This document shows, piece by piece, positions 57,141 to 64,000 of a stretch of DNA of 64,000 nt. Source of the stretch: Mucilaginibacter terrenus (lineage in GTDB: Bacteria > Bacteroidota > Bacteroidia > Sphingobacteriales > Sphingobacteriaceae); assembly GCF_003432065.1 (NCBI RefSeq), contig NZ_QWDE01000001.1, positions 1,922,001-1,986,000 on the forward strand, given 5' to 3'. The notes beneath the pieces are model-generated. The model searched no databases, was not told the origin of the DNA, and saw nothing but the letters and a program-made list of their open reading frames with translations. Every line of letters starts with the position of its first letter. Position 1 is the stretch's first letter. The translations under genes were made by a program, and so were the position numbers.

Positions 57141-59213
57141 ATGAATATTATCCCTATTATTGACTATACCAACACCTATGTAAACGGTACCGAAACTAAC
57201 GGGCAGGTATACATCAGGCTGATTGACGCGGCTACCGGTCAGCCCGCCAATGGTAACAACATGCAGGTCACTTACCAGGTAAACCTGGATGGTGTATCAA
57301 ACACTTACACTATCCTCATTTCCGGGCAGGGGAAGGCAATTTACACCGGCCGTATAAGCAACATCAATCCGCAAAACTACCACTACAGCAGTTTTACCAT
57401 ACTCAGCCACGAAGAGGTAACCATGCCGCCACCGGTTGCCGTTTGCGACCTCCAGATCAGCCATGTAAATGTAGACAAGCTGGAGAGTGCCGTTGGCGCT
57501 AACGACGGGCAGATAACGGCATTTGCTACCAGCAGCAACGGGTTAATAGAATACAGTACCGACAACGTAAACTTCCAATCGTCTCCAACATTTGGCGGCC
57601 TCACAGGTGGCATAATACCTATTTACGCGCGGGATAGTAATGGTTGCCTGGCCGGATACAGTGTATTGCTTGGCACTGTAACGGGGCTGCTCGTGGCCGA
57701 TCCGTCCGTGAGTTTACCGGGCGGTAAAATCTCAAGATGGAATGCCGCGTTCAACTCTATTGTATTCACTTATCAGCGTAAGGATTTTGGCATCCATTCA
57801 TCCACTACAGATACACTTACCGGATATGCCAAACTCAGGATAAATGCCTCGCTGAACGATCCCGCAACGGGCAACCCGGTACTATCCACCGGCGACAAGG
57901 TGTACATCAACAGTACCACTTACAAGGGTATATATGATGTTGATCGCGCCGAAGACGTTTACAATCTCATCATAAAAACTCCGCCCATACATACCGATGA
58001 ACCTATCAGCGGCTTTATCAATATCAATAAGCTTAGGCCCTATTATAACATAGTTACCCGGATAAGTTATTTTGATAGCGATGGTCGGCAGAAAACCATA
58101 ACATCAACCAATCGCCCCGATGTAACCGGGCTGGTAAAAGCTGATCTCTCCAGCTTTTTGCAAAGCCTTGTACAGCCGGCTGACGAAAGCGATTACAGCC
58201 TGCCTAACTTCAGAGACGATAACTTAAGTGCCAGCTATTCCATAGCCTATGCCGAAGTTTGGGACGAGAACGGCACAACCAAAGAGCCGGTATTTGTATC
58301 GTTAGACCACAACTACTACGTGCTGTACGCGGCTAAACAACTGGGAGAACGTTACGGTGGTAACCTGGCAGCTTATGTGCCGTTTGCGTCGCTGCCCGAC
58401 GGGGTAGCTAAAGCCAGGTGGATAACCGACTTCGCCGAGCCCGCCTGTAGGAACGGCTACCCGTTTGATATTGGCTTTATATACAGCGAAGACCTATTGG
58501 GCCGCCAGCTATATTGCGAATTTACCCTGCTGGATATTAACCGGCAACCTATCCAGGGCGGCGAAAACCAGGTTGGGCTGCTAAATGAAGATGGATCGTG
58601 GCTGCTGAACCAGGACGGCGGCAGGCTGGTAATTGCAACGCAGGGTTTCGGTAACATTCCGGTACCCGATCAGCTCGGTCTCAACAGGCTGCTTATAAAC
58701 ACCAATTTGCCGTCCGAGGTTTACTACATTAACCTGGCACTTAAGTACAATGATAACAATGTAGTTCATACCGTTACGCAAACTCAAACCATACGGGTGG
58801 ATGATGCTGTGGACGACAGCGTTGTTTACCTGCGCTGGATAGGCCTCTCGGGCAGTTGGAACTACTACCGTTTTGTTTTCAATCAGGAAGTAACGCTGGA
58901 TGTACAGAATGCCGTAATCATCAAAAACTTTGTGCACGACTGGGAGAACCAGCAGGGTATTGAAGAAGTGATCAGTAAGTCGGCAGGTCAAAAAATGAAG
59001 GTTGTTGCCGAGGATCTATCCGTAGCCGACATCAAGGGACTTCAATCCATTAAATACTCACCAAAAGTGCAAATGCTGGTGAACCGCAACCCGGTAAAAT
59101 GGCAAACCGTTGTGATTAACACAGCTACATACAGCGAGTACGAAACGCGCAACGGTCGGGCGCCATTTAGTGTAACCTTTAATCTGCCGGCAATTAATAT
59201 ACAAACGCAATAG
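57141..59213 (+). CDS. Large tail/structural-type protein with SprB-like module
   Basis: A 690-residue protein without a signal peptide. Residues ~101-176 resemble an SprB-type repeat: VCDLQISHVNVDKLESAVGA, NDGQITAFATSSNG, FQSSPTFGGLTGG and YARDSNGC. Later, VGLLNEDGSWLLNQDGG has two LLN-x-DG repeats found in phage tail proteins. The C-terminus (WQTVVINTATYSEYETRNGR) looks like a structural domain. It is between two tail-module genes on the same strand. Likely a tail-tip or adhesion protein; no family fixed. Confidence 0.7.
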   Translation: MNIIPIIDYTNTYVNGTETNGQVYIRLIDAATGQPANGNNMQVTYQVNLDGVSNTYTILISGQGKAIYTGRISNINPQNYHYSSFTILSHEEVTMPPPVAVCDLQISHVNVDKLESAVGANDGQITAFATSSNGLIEYSTDNVNFQSSPTFGGLTGGIIPIYARDSNGCLAGYSVLLGTVTGLLVADPSVSLPGGKISRWNAAFNSIVFTYQRKDFGIHSSTTDTLTGYAKLRINASLNDPATGNPVLSTGDKVYINSTTYKGIYDVDRAEDVYNLIIKTPPIHTDEPISGFININKLRPYYNIVTRISYFDSDGRQKTITSTNRPDVTGLVKADLSSFLQSLVQPADESDYSLPNFRDDNLSASYSIAYAEVWDENGTTKEPVFVSLDHNYYVLYAAKQLGERYGGNLAAYVPFASLPDGVAKARWITDFAEPACRNGYPFDIGFIYSEDLLGRQLYCEFTLLDINRQPIQGGENQVGLLNEDGSWLLNQDGGRLVIATQGFGNIPVPDQLGLNRLLINTNLPSEVYYINLALKYNDNNVVHTVTQTQTIRVDDAVDDSVVYLRWIGLSGSWNYYRFVFNQEVTLDVQNAVIIKNFVHDWENQQGIEEVISKSAGQKMKVVAEDLSVADIKGLQSIKYSPKVQMLVNRNPVKWQTVVINTATYSEYETRNGRAPFSVTFNLPAINIQTQ

Positions 59214-59223
59214 CCCCAACCAA

Positions 59224-59304
59224 TAGCCCCCTCTAAAACTCCCCCTGAAAGTGGAGACTTAAAATTTTTAACCCTCCCTTTCAGGGAAGGGTTTGGGCGG
59301 GGCT
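59224..59304 (+). repeat. C/G-rich palindromic repeat family D, copy 4
   Basis: AGCCCCCTCTAAAACTCCCC ... CCCTCCCTTTCAGGGAAGGG ... GGGCGGGGCT. It lies between the 690- and 680-residue tail genes, 11 bp after the first stop and 13 bp before the next ATG. Confidence 0.9.
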
Positions 59305-59317
59305 CAAACTCACCAAC

Positions 59318-61360
59318 ATGCAACTTTATATCGATAACGAGCTAATGGATCTGGCGGATGATAGCCCTATCGCGCTCACATTCCAGATAAACAATCTGGC
59401 CGAGGTCAAAAACCAGCAAGGCAATACAAGTAACCAGTTTAAGCTGCCCCTTACACAACGCAACAGGCGTATACTGGGCTTCCCGGATGATGTTGCATTT
59501 TGTGGTAAAGCACCTTATGACAACTACCCGGCAAAAATAGTACAGGATGGTTTGGAGATAATACCCAATGGTATTGCAGTGCTAAATGGTATAGAGCAGG
59601 ATGGCGCGGCTATAACAGTACTGAGCGGCAACGTAGACTTTTTTGACACGCTGGATGCTAAGATATATGACATGGGCGACGCAGAAACTACTATTGGTAA
59701 ACAAGGCCTGCTCAAGTACTTTGACCATGCCTACACTGTGGATAATGTAGTGGCATCTCAAAATAAAAACGAAGGCTGGATATGGCCGGTAATAGATTAT
59801 GGCACTATAACTTACCCTACCGATCAGCCGTTGAAGATTGACATTCGGCAGATGCGTCCCGGATTTTTCCTGAAGACCATGGTAGAACTCATAGCCAAAC
59901 AAGCAGGTTACCGCATAAACCCCGATTCCTTTTTGTTGAAGCAGCCTTTATATCAAAAGCTTATTGTGCAGTTTGCAAACGACAATTTCAGCCATGGCAC
60001 CAACTACCAGAACACTACCGACGACCTTGGGATAGAGGTTACCAACGCGGCTAAGTATGTGCACACTAACGATGCATATGAAGAAGATATGCGCCTTAAC
60101 ACGGTAATAAACGATAGTTCGAATTCTTTTAAGAGCAATGCTTATGTAGCAAAAGCACGTGTGGCGTTTACTGCCAGCTTTACGTATTCGCTAACACTTG
60201 CCGGCAAAATCACTTTGGATGATGGCGGTGCCAAAGCGCACATTTACTTTGAGTATTACGATGTACACGGCAACCCAACAAAATTGGACCGCATAACCCA
60301 CACACTTGATAATGATGCACAATTAGTAAACAGCTACGCGCAGATAACATCCTTTTTTCAAAGAGGTATTGCCGTCAAAACCTTTACCAACCAAAAGTTG
60401 TCTGCTGATGTTGAGCTGCTTGCCGGCGAAAGCTTAAAGGTGCGGTATGAAGTAAACCACCGGGCAGCGCGTGACCTGTATTCGGAGATACAAGCGGGTG
60501 CCACTTTCAAGATAGAGACAAAGCGCGAAGAGGTGCTGCTGGGCCAAACAATTCAATGCGAACGTATTTTTCCGGATCTTTCTCTTAAAGACCTCCTGAA
60601 GGACACCCTGCAGCGGTTTGGCATAATCTGCCAAACTGATAACGCTGCACGGACAATAACATTCGCTTCTTTCAGGGACATTGTAAATAACATACCGGTT
60701 GCCCGGGATTGGACACGCAAGTGCATAGATCAGGGTAAAGCTATCAACTTTCAGCTAGGCAGTTACGCGCAGGAGAATTACCTGAAACAAAAAGAAGACG
60801 ACAGCATTAAGCCCAAAGGCTTCGGTAATACAAAGATAACTGTTAATGATAAGACGCTGGCTGCAACGGCCGACCTGGTAGAAAGCCAGTTTGCCCCTAC
60901 CCTAAACCGCCCTTATGTAAATGGTACCATCGCGCAGATTTTAAAAGTTGACCGAAGTACCGAGGAGGATGCAATTGATTTTTCTGTCAGTACCCAGCCA
61001 CGCCTGCTCATTAATGATACGCTCAATCTTTTAGATACCGGCAAGCAAATCACTTTTACCGACGGAACAAACGAGCGGGCGGTTAACAGCACCATAGCTA
61101 TCCCCTATTTTGCTAAAGATGGCGCAGCAGAAAGCCTGGATTGGGAATACCTGCGTAAACAGTACTATCCGGAATTAGAGAAGATACTGCAACAGACCAA
61201 AAAGGTAGTACGCTACTTTATGCTCTCTCCCCGCGACATACTGGAGCTTGACCTGCTTATCCCTGTTTACCTGGAGCAGGATAGCGCATACTACTACATC
61301 AACAAAATAGACAGCTGGCGCAAAGGCCAGCCGGTAAAGGTTGAGCTGGTAAGGTTGTAG
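59318..61360 (+). CDS. Large tail-module protein of unknown function
   Basis: A 680-residue protein starting MQLYIDNELMDLADDSPIAL, followed by NLAEVKNQQGNTSNQFKLPL, a start I associate with conserved proteins of Bacteroidota phage and prophage tail regions. It has no membrane segment or signal peptide. The C-terminal part includes YYPELEKILQQTKKVVRYFM and YYINKIDSWRKGQPVKVELV, suggestive of a tail baseplate or hub role. That is inference from position. A repeat D copy begins 6 bp after its stop. Confidence 0.72.
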   Translation: MQLYIDNELMDLADDSPIALTFQINNLAEVKNQQGNTSNQFKLPLTQRNRRILGFPDDVAFCGKAPYDNYPAKIVQDGLEIIPNGIAVLNGIEQDGAAITVLSGNVDFFDTLDAKIYDMGDAETTIGKQGLLKYFDHAYTVDNVVASQNKNEGWIWPVIDYGTITYPTDQPLKIDIRQMRPGFFLKTMVELIAKQAGYRINPDSFLLKQPLYQKLIVQFANDNFSHGTNYQNTTDDLGIEVTNAAKYVHTNDAYEEDMRLNTVINDSSNSFKSNAYVAKARVAFTASFTYSLTLAGKITLDDGGAKAHIYFEYYDVHGNPTKLDRITHTLDNDAQLVNSYAQITSFFQRGIAVKTFTNQKLSADVELLAGESLKVRYEVNHRAARDLYSEIQAGATFKIETKREEVLLGQTIQCERIFPDLSLKDLLKDTLQRFGIICQTDNAARTITFASFRDIVNNIPVARDWTRKCIDQGKAINFQLGSYAQENYLKQKEDDSIKPKGFGNTKITVNDKTLAATADLVESQFAPTLNRPYVNGTIAQILKVDRSTEEDAIDFSVSTQPRLLINDTLNLLDTGKQITFTDGTNERAVNSTIAIPYFAKDGAAESLDWEYLRKQYYPELEKILQQTKKVVRYFMLSPRDILELDLLIPVYLEQDSAYYYINKIDSWRKGQPVKVELVRL

Positions 61361-61365
61361 TCCAC

Positions 61366-61455
61366 TAACCCACCCAAACCCTCCCCTGAAAGGGAGGGCC
61401 TTGAGAATATTTTTTTAAGTCTCCCCTTTCAGGGGGAGATTTAGAGGGGGTTTGA
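61366..61455 (-). repeat. C/G-rich palindromic repeat family D, copy 5 (inverted)
   Basis: CCCACCCAAACCCTCCCCTG ... AGTCTCCCCTTTCAGGGGGAGATTTAGAGGGGG, reverse orientation to the copies at 35281, 53230 and 59224. It lies between the convergent 680-residue gene and the 58-residue reverse-strand gene. Confidence 0.9.
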
Positions 61456-61470
61456 GGATTTTCGGGTGGT

Positions 61471-61647
61471 TTAGGAGAACAACCCGTGTGTAATCTCTTT
61501 AACAGCATCATCGCCATAAAAGAAGATGGTGTACATGCTTGGTGCCTGGGTAATTACCAATATATCTTCGCGCTTTATTTTGTTCTCGTTAATGAAACGG
61601 GTAAGGCGTTCGTGGGAGCTGAAGTAGTCAGATTTTAAAACGATCAT
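61471..61647 (-). CDS. Small conserved-looking protein, 58 residues
   Basis: The reverse-strand frame from ATG 61647 reads MIVLKSDYFSSHERLTRFIN, then ENKIKREDILVITQAPSMYT and ends FFYGDDAVKEITHGLFS. Composition is clearly protein-like and it looks like the small Bacteroidota proteins that start MIVLKS. Function unknown. It points against the tail genes and is separated from them by repeat D, so it is probably a chromosomal gene or a moron. Confidence 0.6.
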   Translation of the reverse strand: MIVLKSDYFSSHERLTRFINENKIKREDILVITQAPSMYTIFFYGDDAVKEITHGLFS

Positions 61648-61939
61648 GATGTTGCTTTTCGGTAAGAGATGTGCGGCGAAAATATGTTACCAAATAATAA
61701 AAATATTTGCGGAACGCGGTTGCGATTTTGAAATCACCTTTTTATATTTACCAAAAATATTAGCAAACCTTCATTCCATTAAAACAATTTTTCGCCTGCA
61801 TATTCGCCGCTTTTTTATTAAACAGCTGCACCCCGCCACCTGAGGCAAGGTACACAAGCGCTAAAATGCCCGAATTGAAATAGCTTTCATCAAATAGGTG
61901 AAAGCCCTTAATTCCGTTTAAAAAATCAAGGCAAATGAG

Positions 61940-62201
61940 ATGGGCCAAAAAGAATTCATAGAAAGTGGAAAGAAAGATCTGGTAAAATACTGATCCGGAG
62001 ATTATTCCTGATAAACAAGGACCCTTGAAAGATCAGTCAAAGCAACTGCAAAAACATGATGAAGTGATTACTAGCGGTAATATTTCAGCGCAACCATCGG
62101 GCGAAGTACTTCTTCAGAAAAACGGTATGCTCAATGATAACGATACTTTCGTAAATATGATGGTAGACTTCAATCTAAAGGACCTCAAGCCATCCAAATA
62201 A
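61940..62201 (+). pseudogene. Frameshifted small gene remnant
   Basis: MGQKEFIESGKKDLVKY ends in TGA at 61991-61993. One base over, the frame continues DPEIIPDKQGPLKDQSKQLQ..., then KHDEVITSGNISAQPSGEVL and NDTFVNMMVDFNLKDLKPSK to TAA at 62199-62201, with no start of its own. The two parts read as one ~87-residue protein with a one-base deletion near 61991. The preceding 61648-61939 stretch is A/T-rich, with no convincing gene. No family recognised. Confidence 0.55.
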
Positions 62202-62207
62202 CCGGTT

Positions 62208-62849
62208 TTATTGTTTTATTAACTTTTTGTGTATATCTGTAAGCATAAGGTCAACATCCCATGGCATGTTGTCGTCAAAGAAATTTGAAAAGTTTATTTT
62301 TCCATGTTCATCCAAATGAGTTATTGCACCTGAAATTATTACGGTGTCGTCTTTCTTTAAATTTTTAATAACCGAAAGATATTTTTTTAATTCAGCTCCT
62401 TTTGGGGTCTTGAGAGTAGTGTAAGTAAATCTAACCTGGTTGTCAATTGCTATGCTATCTACGGTTTTATCTATCGTTATAGGGGCAACCAGTTTTAAAT
62501 TATAAACAGGATTGTTATTAAAGCCGAGTAACTTGCTTACAGTATTTGCATCGTAAGTATTGTCATTAATTTCGCTAACGATAAACTCCCAATTTTTAAA
62601 ATCTTTTAACGAGTCTAACGCATATTTATTGAACGCCGTTATGTGTGCATCTTTAATCGCCGCGTTTGATGTAACTTCATAAGCAGAGTTATCATGTACT
62701 TTGTTAAGGAATTTCACCTGGTCTGCAGGCCTCGGATCAACGTCACCTGTTTCTGAACTGACCTGGTCACGGGTATTTTTTTTTGTTTGGTTACCGCAGG
62801 CCGTCACTAAAAAACAGGATAGTAAGGTAATGTAAAAGATAGATTTCAT
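62208..62849 (-). CDS. Lipoprotein of unknown function within the tail region
   Basis: A 213-residue lipoprotein (LVTAC lipobox, Cys18) starting MKSIFYITLLSCFLVTACGN. The mature part is beta-rich with FTYTTLKTPKGAELKKYLSV and KDDTVIISGAITHLDEHGKI, possibly an OB-like fold. It points against the tail genes and has A/T-rich composition unlike the genes left of it, so it may be a cargo (moron) gene. No catalytic motif was recognised. Confidence 0.72.
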   Translation of the reverse strand: MKSIFYITLLSCFLVTACGNQTKKNTRDQVSSETGDVDPRPADQVKFLNKVHDNSAYEVTSNAAIKDAHITAFNKYALDSLKDFKNWEFIVSEINDNTYDANTVSKLLGFNNNPVYNLKLVAPITIDKTVDSIAIDNQVRFTYTTLKTPKGAELKKYLSVIKNLKKDDTVIISGAITHLDEHGKINFSNFFDDNMPWDVDLMLTDIHKKLIKQ

Positions 62850-62918
62850 TATACTAGAATTACAGCAATGAAAGTGCTAAAAATCTTGGCAACCATACGA
62901 ACTTATTTTAAAATAATA

Positions 62919-62930
62919 TGCCATTTGGCA
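62919..62930. promoter_or_regulatory. TGCC-N4-GGCA palindrome, copy 3
   Basis: TGCCATTTGGCA in the context AATAATATGCC, 15 bp before the ATG of the tape-measure-like gene. Same core and flank as the copies at 44281 and 53935. No TAnnTTTG box was seen just upstream. Confidence 0.45.
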
Positions 62931-62945
62931 CTAAATACATAAGCA

Positions 62946-64000
62946 ATGACAAACGACAACAATTTAAATCCGATATCTAACGACGATATTACAAAAGCGA
63001 AAGAGTACAAACAGGCACTCGATGATCTCAGAAACTCGGTGATCAGTTTAAACAGTAAACTGCCGTCATTTGCCGACGGAGTAAAAGCCGGATTACAGGC
63101 CGTAGGAGAAAAACTCCCGGAAGTAGTTGAAGCTATGAAAAAGTTAAACGACCAAAATAAGCAGCTCGCAGAGAATGGTCAAAAACCCAAAAGCGTATTA
63201 AAGGAGCTTGCCTCTTCCCTGCTATCGTGGAATGGACTGGTATCGGTGGGAATTACGCTGCTTGCAGCATACAGTGGTGTCATAATCGATTGGATAAGCG
63301 ACATGATAAAAGGTGAAACAACATTGTCGGCCCTGGGCAAGGCTATGAAAGATCAGAAATTAATACTACAAGCTGTAAACGATGCTAGAATCCAAGGAAA
63401 TAACAATGCCCAACAGGAATTGGTTCACCTTAAATTGTTGTATGACGCATCGCAAGATCAAAACATCTCACTCGATAAAAGAAAAAGAATTGTAAAAGAT
63501 TTACAAGATCAGTATCCGGCTATATTCGGCAACCTAAAAACAGAAGAAATTTTAGCAGGGAAAGCAAAAAAAACATATGATCAACTGACCTCTTCTATTC
63601 TTGCGTCGGCGCGTGCCAGGGCGGCAGAAGACTTGATGGTTAACAACCAAAAAAGGCAACTTGGTAACAGCGAGCGATCAACGCAATTAATTACTGAGCT
63701 TCATAATATAGATGATCAAATAAAAGCAGCAGAAAAGCAACAAAAGAAGTTGCAGAATATGATTATAATAGGCTCAAGCACCATAACAGCAGGTACCGAA
63801 TCGAAAGATACTGCAAGTGAACCTAAAATTGATAGGCTTTATCTCAAGCGTAATGAATTGATAAAGAAACTGGCCGATTTAAAAACGGATAGCGATATAC
63901 TGACCAAACGGAATAAAGCCCTTTCAGAGTTAGTTATCGCAGGTAATTATCAGGAAGAACCCGTTAAAACTGTTAAGAACAACAAAAATAATAGCAACAG
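62946..64000 (+). CDS. Tape-measure-like tail protein (partial, continues past window)
   Basis: Open from ATG 62946 to the last base (351 codons). Starts MTNDNNLNPISNDDITKAKE; a hydrophobic segment lies at about residues 96-115 (NGLVSVGITLLAAYSGVIID). Long charged helices follow, with LLYDASQDQNISLDKRKRIV and DLQDQYPAIFGNLKTEEILA, a pattern common in Bacteroidota tape-measure proteins. The helices, membrane-like segment and place after tail genes support a tape measure that sets tail length. Sequence is A/T-richer than the terminase genes. The C-terminal end is not visible. Confidence 0.75.
   Translation, partial: MTNDNNLNPISNDDITKAKEYKQALDDLRNSVISLNSKLPSFADGVKAGLQAVGEKLPEVVEAMKKLNDQNKQLAENGQKPKSVLKELASSLLSWNGLVSVGITLLAAYSGVIIDWISDMIKGETTLSALGKAMKDQKLILQAVNDARIQGNNNAQQELVHLKLLYDASQDQNISLDKRKRIVKDLQDQYPAIFGNLKTEEILAGKAKKTYDQLTSSILASARARAAEDLMVNNQKRQLGNSERSTQLITELHNIDDQIKAAEKQQKKLQNMIIIGSSTITAGTESKDTASEPKIDRLYLKRNELIKKLADLKTDSDILTKRNKALSELVIAGNYQEEPVKTVKNNKNNSN

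Noticed and set aside
53230..61455. C/G-rich repeats considered as insertion sequences
   Set aside because: About 80-143 bp with no transposase frame; best described as palindromic intergenic repeats.
61646..61948. Two overlapping 62-65 codon frames on opposite strands
   Set aside because: A/T-rich gap, no recognised motif on either strand, and starts overlap the 58-residue gene or the pseudogene.
42784..64000. Integrase and att sites for the element
   Set aside because: No integrase gene, tRNA or flanking direct repeat was found in the window; borders cannot be set.

Overview
The window is chromosomal DNA of a Bacteroidota bacterium, most likely family Sphingobacteriaceae (Mucilaginibacter or Pedobacter type). 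This rests on a PorT-like type IX secretion gene beside ubiE/menG, the bamA / two ompH(skp) / uppS / nadK neighbourhood, long FtsX-type permeases, promoter -7 boxes of the TAnnTTTG form, and several families of short palindromic intergenic repeats. No rRNA, tRNA or CRISPR array was recognised.

Layout. 0-12 kb holds housekeeping and metabolic genes: arfB (cut by the window edge), cmk, a dCMP deaminase, a sugar MFS transporter, a LysE-type exporter, a purF-like amidophosphoribosyltransferase, a secreted TIM-barrel isomerase, a secreted amidohydrolase and an ammonium channel. 12-21.4 kb is the membrane half of respiratory complex I, nuoHIJKLMN, read leftward with translational overlaps. A secreted DUF4139 protein sits between nuoM and nuoN, and nuoA-G are not in the window. 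21.5-33.8 kb is an envelope block (murI, two skp/ompH, bamA, uppS, an orphan exbD, a beta-barrel protein, nadK, a DUF885-like lipoprotein, a CBS protein and a hydrolase), broken by a repeat-rich gap at 27.7-28.6 kb. 33.9-42.7 kb holds yqeY, an SDR, porT, ubiE/menG, a Gfo/Idh/MocA + DUF1080 pair for modified sugars, peptidase E, an aldo/keto reductase, and small membrane and acetyltransferase genes.

42.8-64 kb is accessory. It starts with an S24 (LexA/CI-like) repressor and two small divergent genes. Then come chromosomal-type genes (two sensor kinases, a DUF1801 protein, an RRM protein, an ABC permease) and a Xre/RES toxin-antitoxin pair. From 53.97 kb there is a phage DNA-packaging and tail module: small and large terminase, a probable tail assembly chaperone with a -1 frameshift extension, three tail/structural-type proteins, a reverse-strand lipoprotein and a tape-measure-like protein cut by the window edge. 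No portal, protease or capsid gene is seen.

The most interesting connections are these. The same 18-bp palindrome ATAAAGA-WTAW-TCTTTAT overlaps the -7 box in the same register at the promoter beside the S24 repressor and, 10 kb away, at the terminase promoter, suggesting one repressor controls both. A T_TTT_TTT heptamer lies exactly where the tail-chaperone-like gene would have to shift frame. A TGCC-N4-GGCA palindrome recurs at three boundaries of the element. C/G-rich palindromic repeats of a chromosomal family fill nearly every gap in the tail module and split the toxin from its antitoxin. Together these suggest an old, resident, possibly domesticated phage-derived particle locus rather than a fresh prophage.
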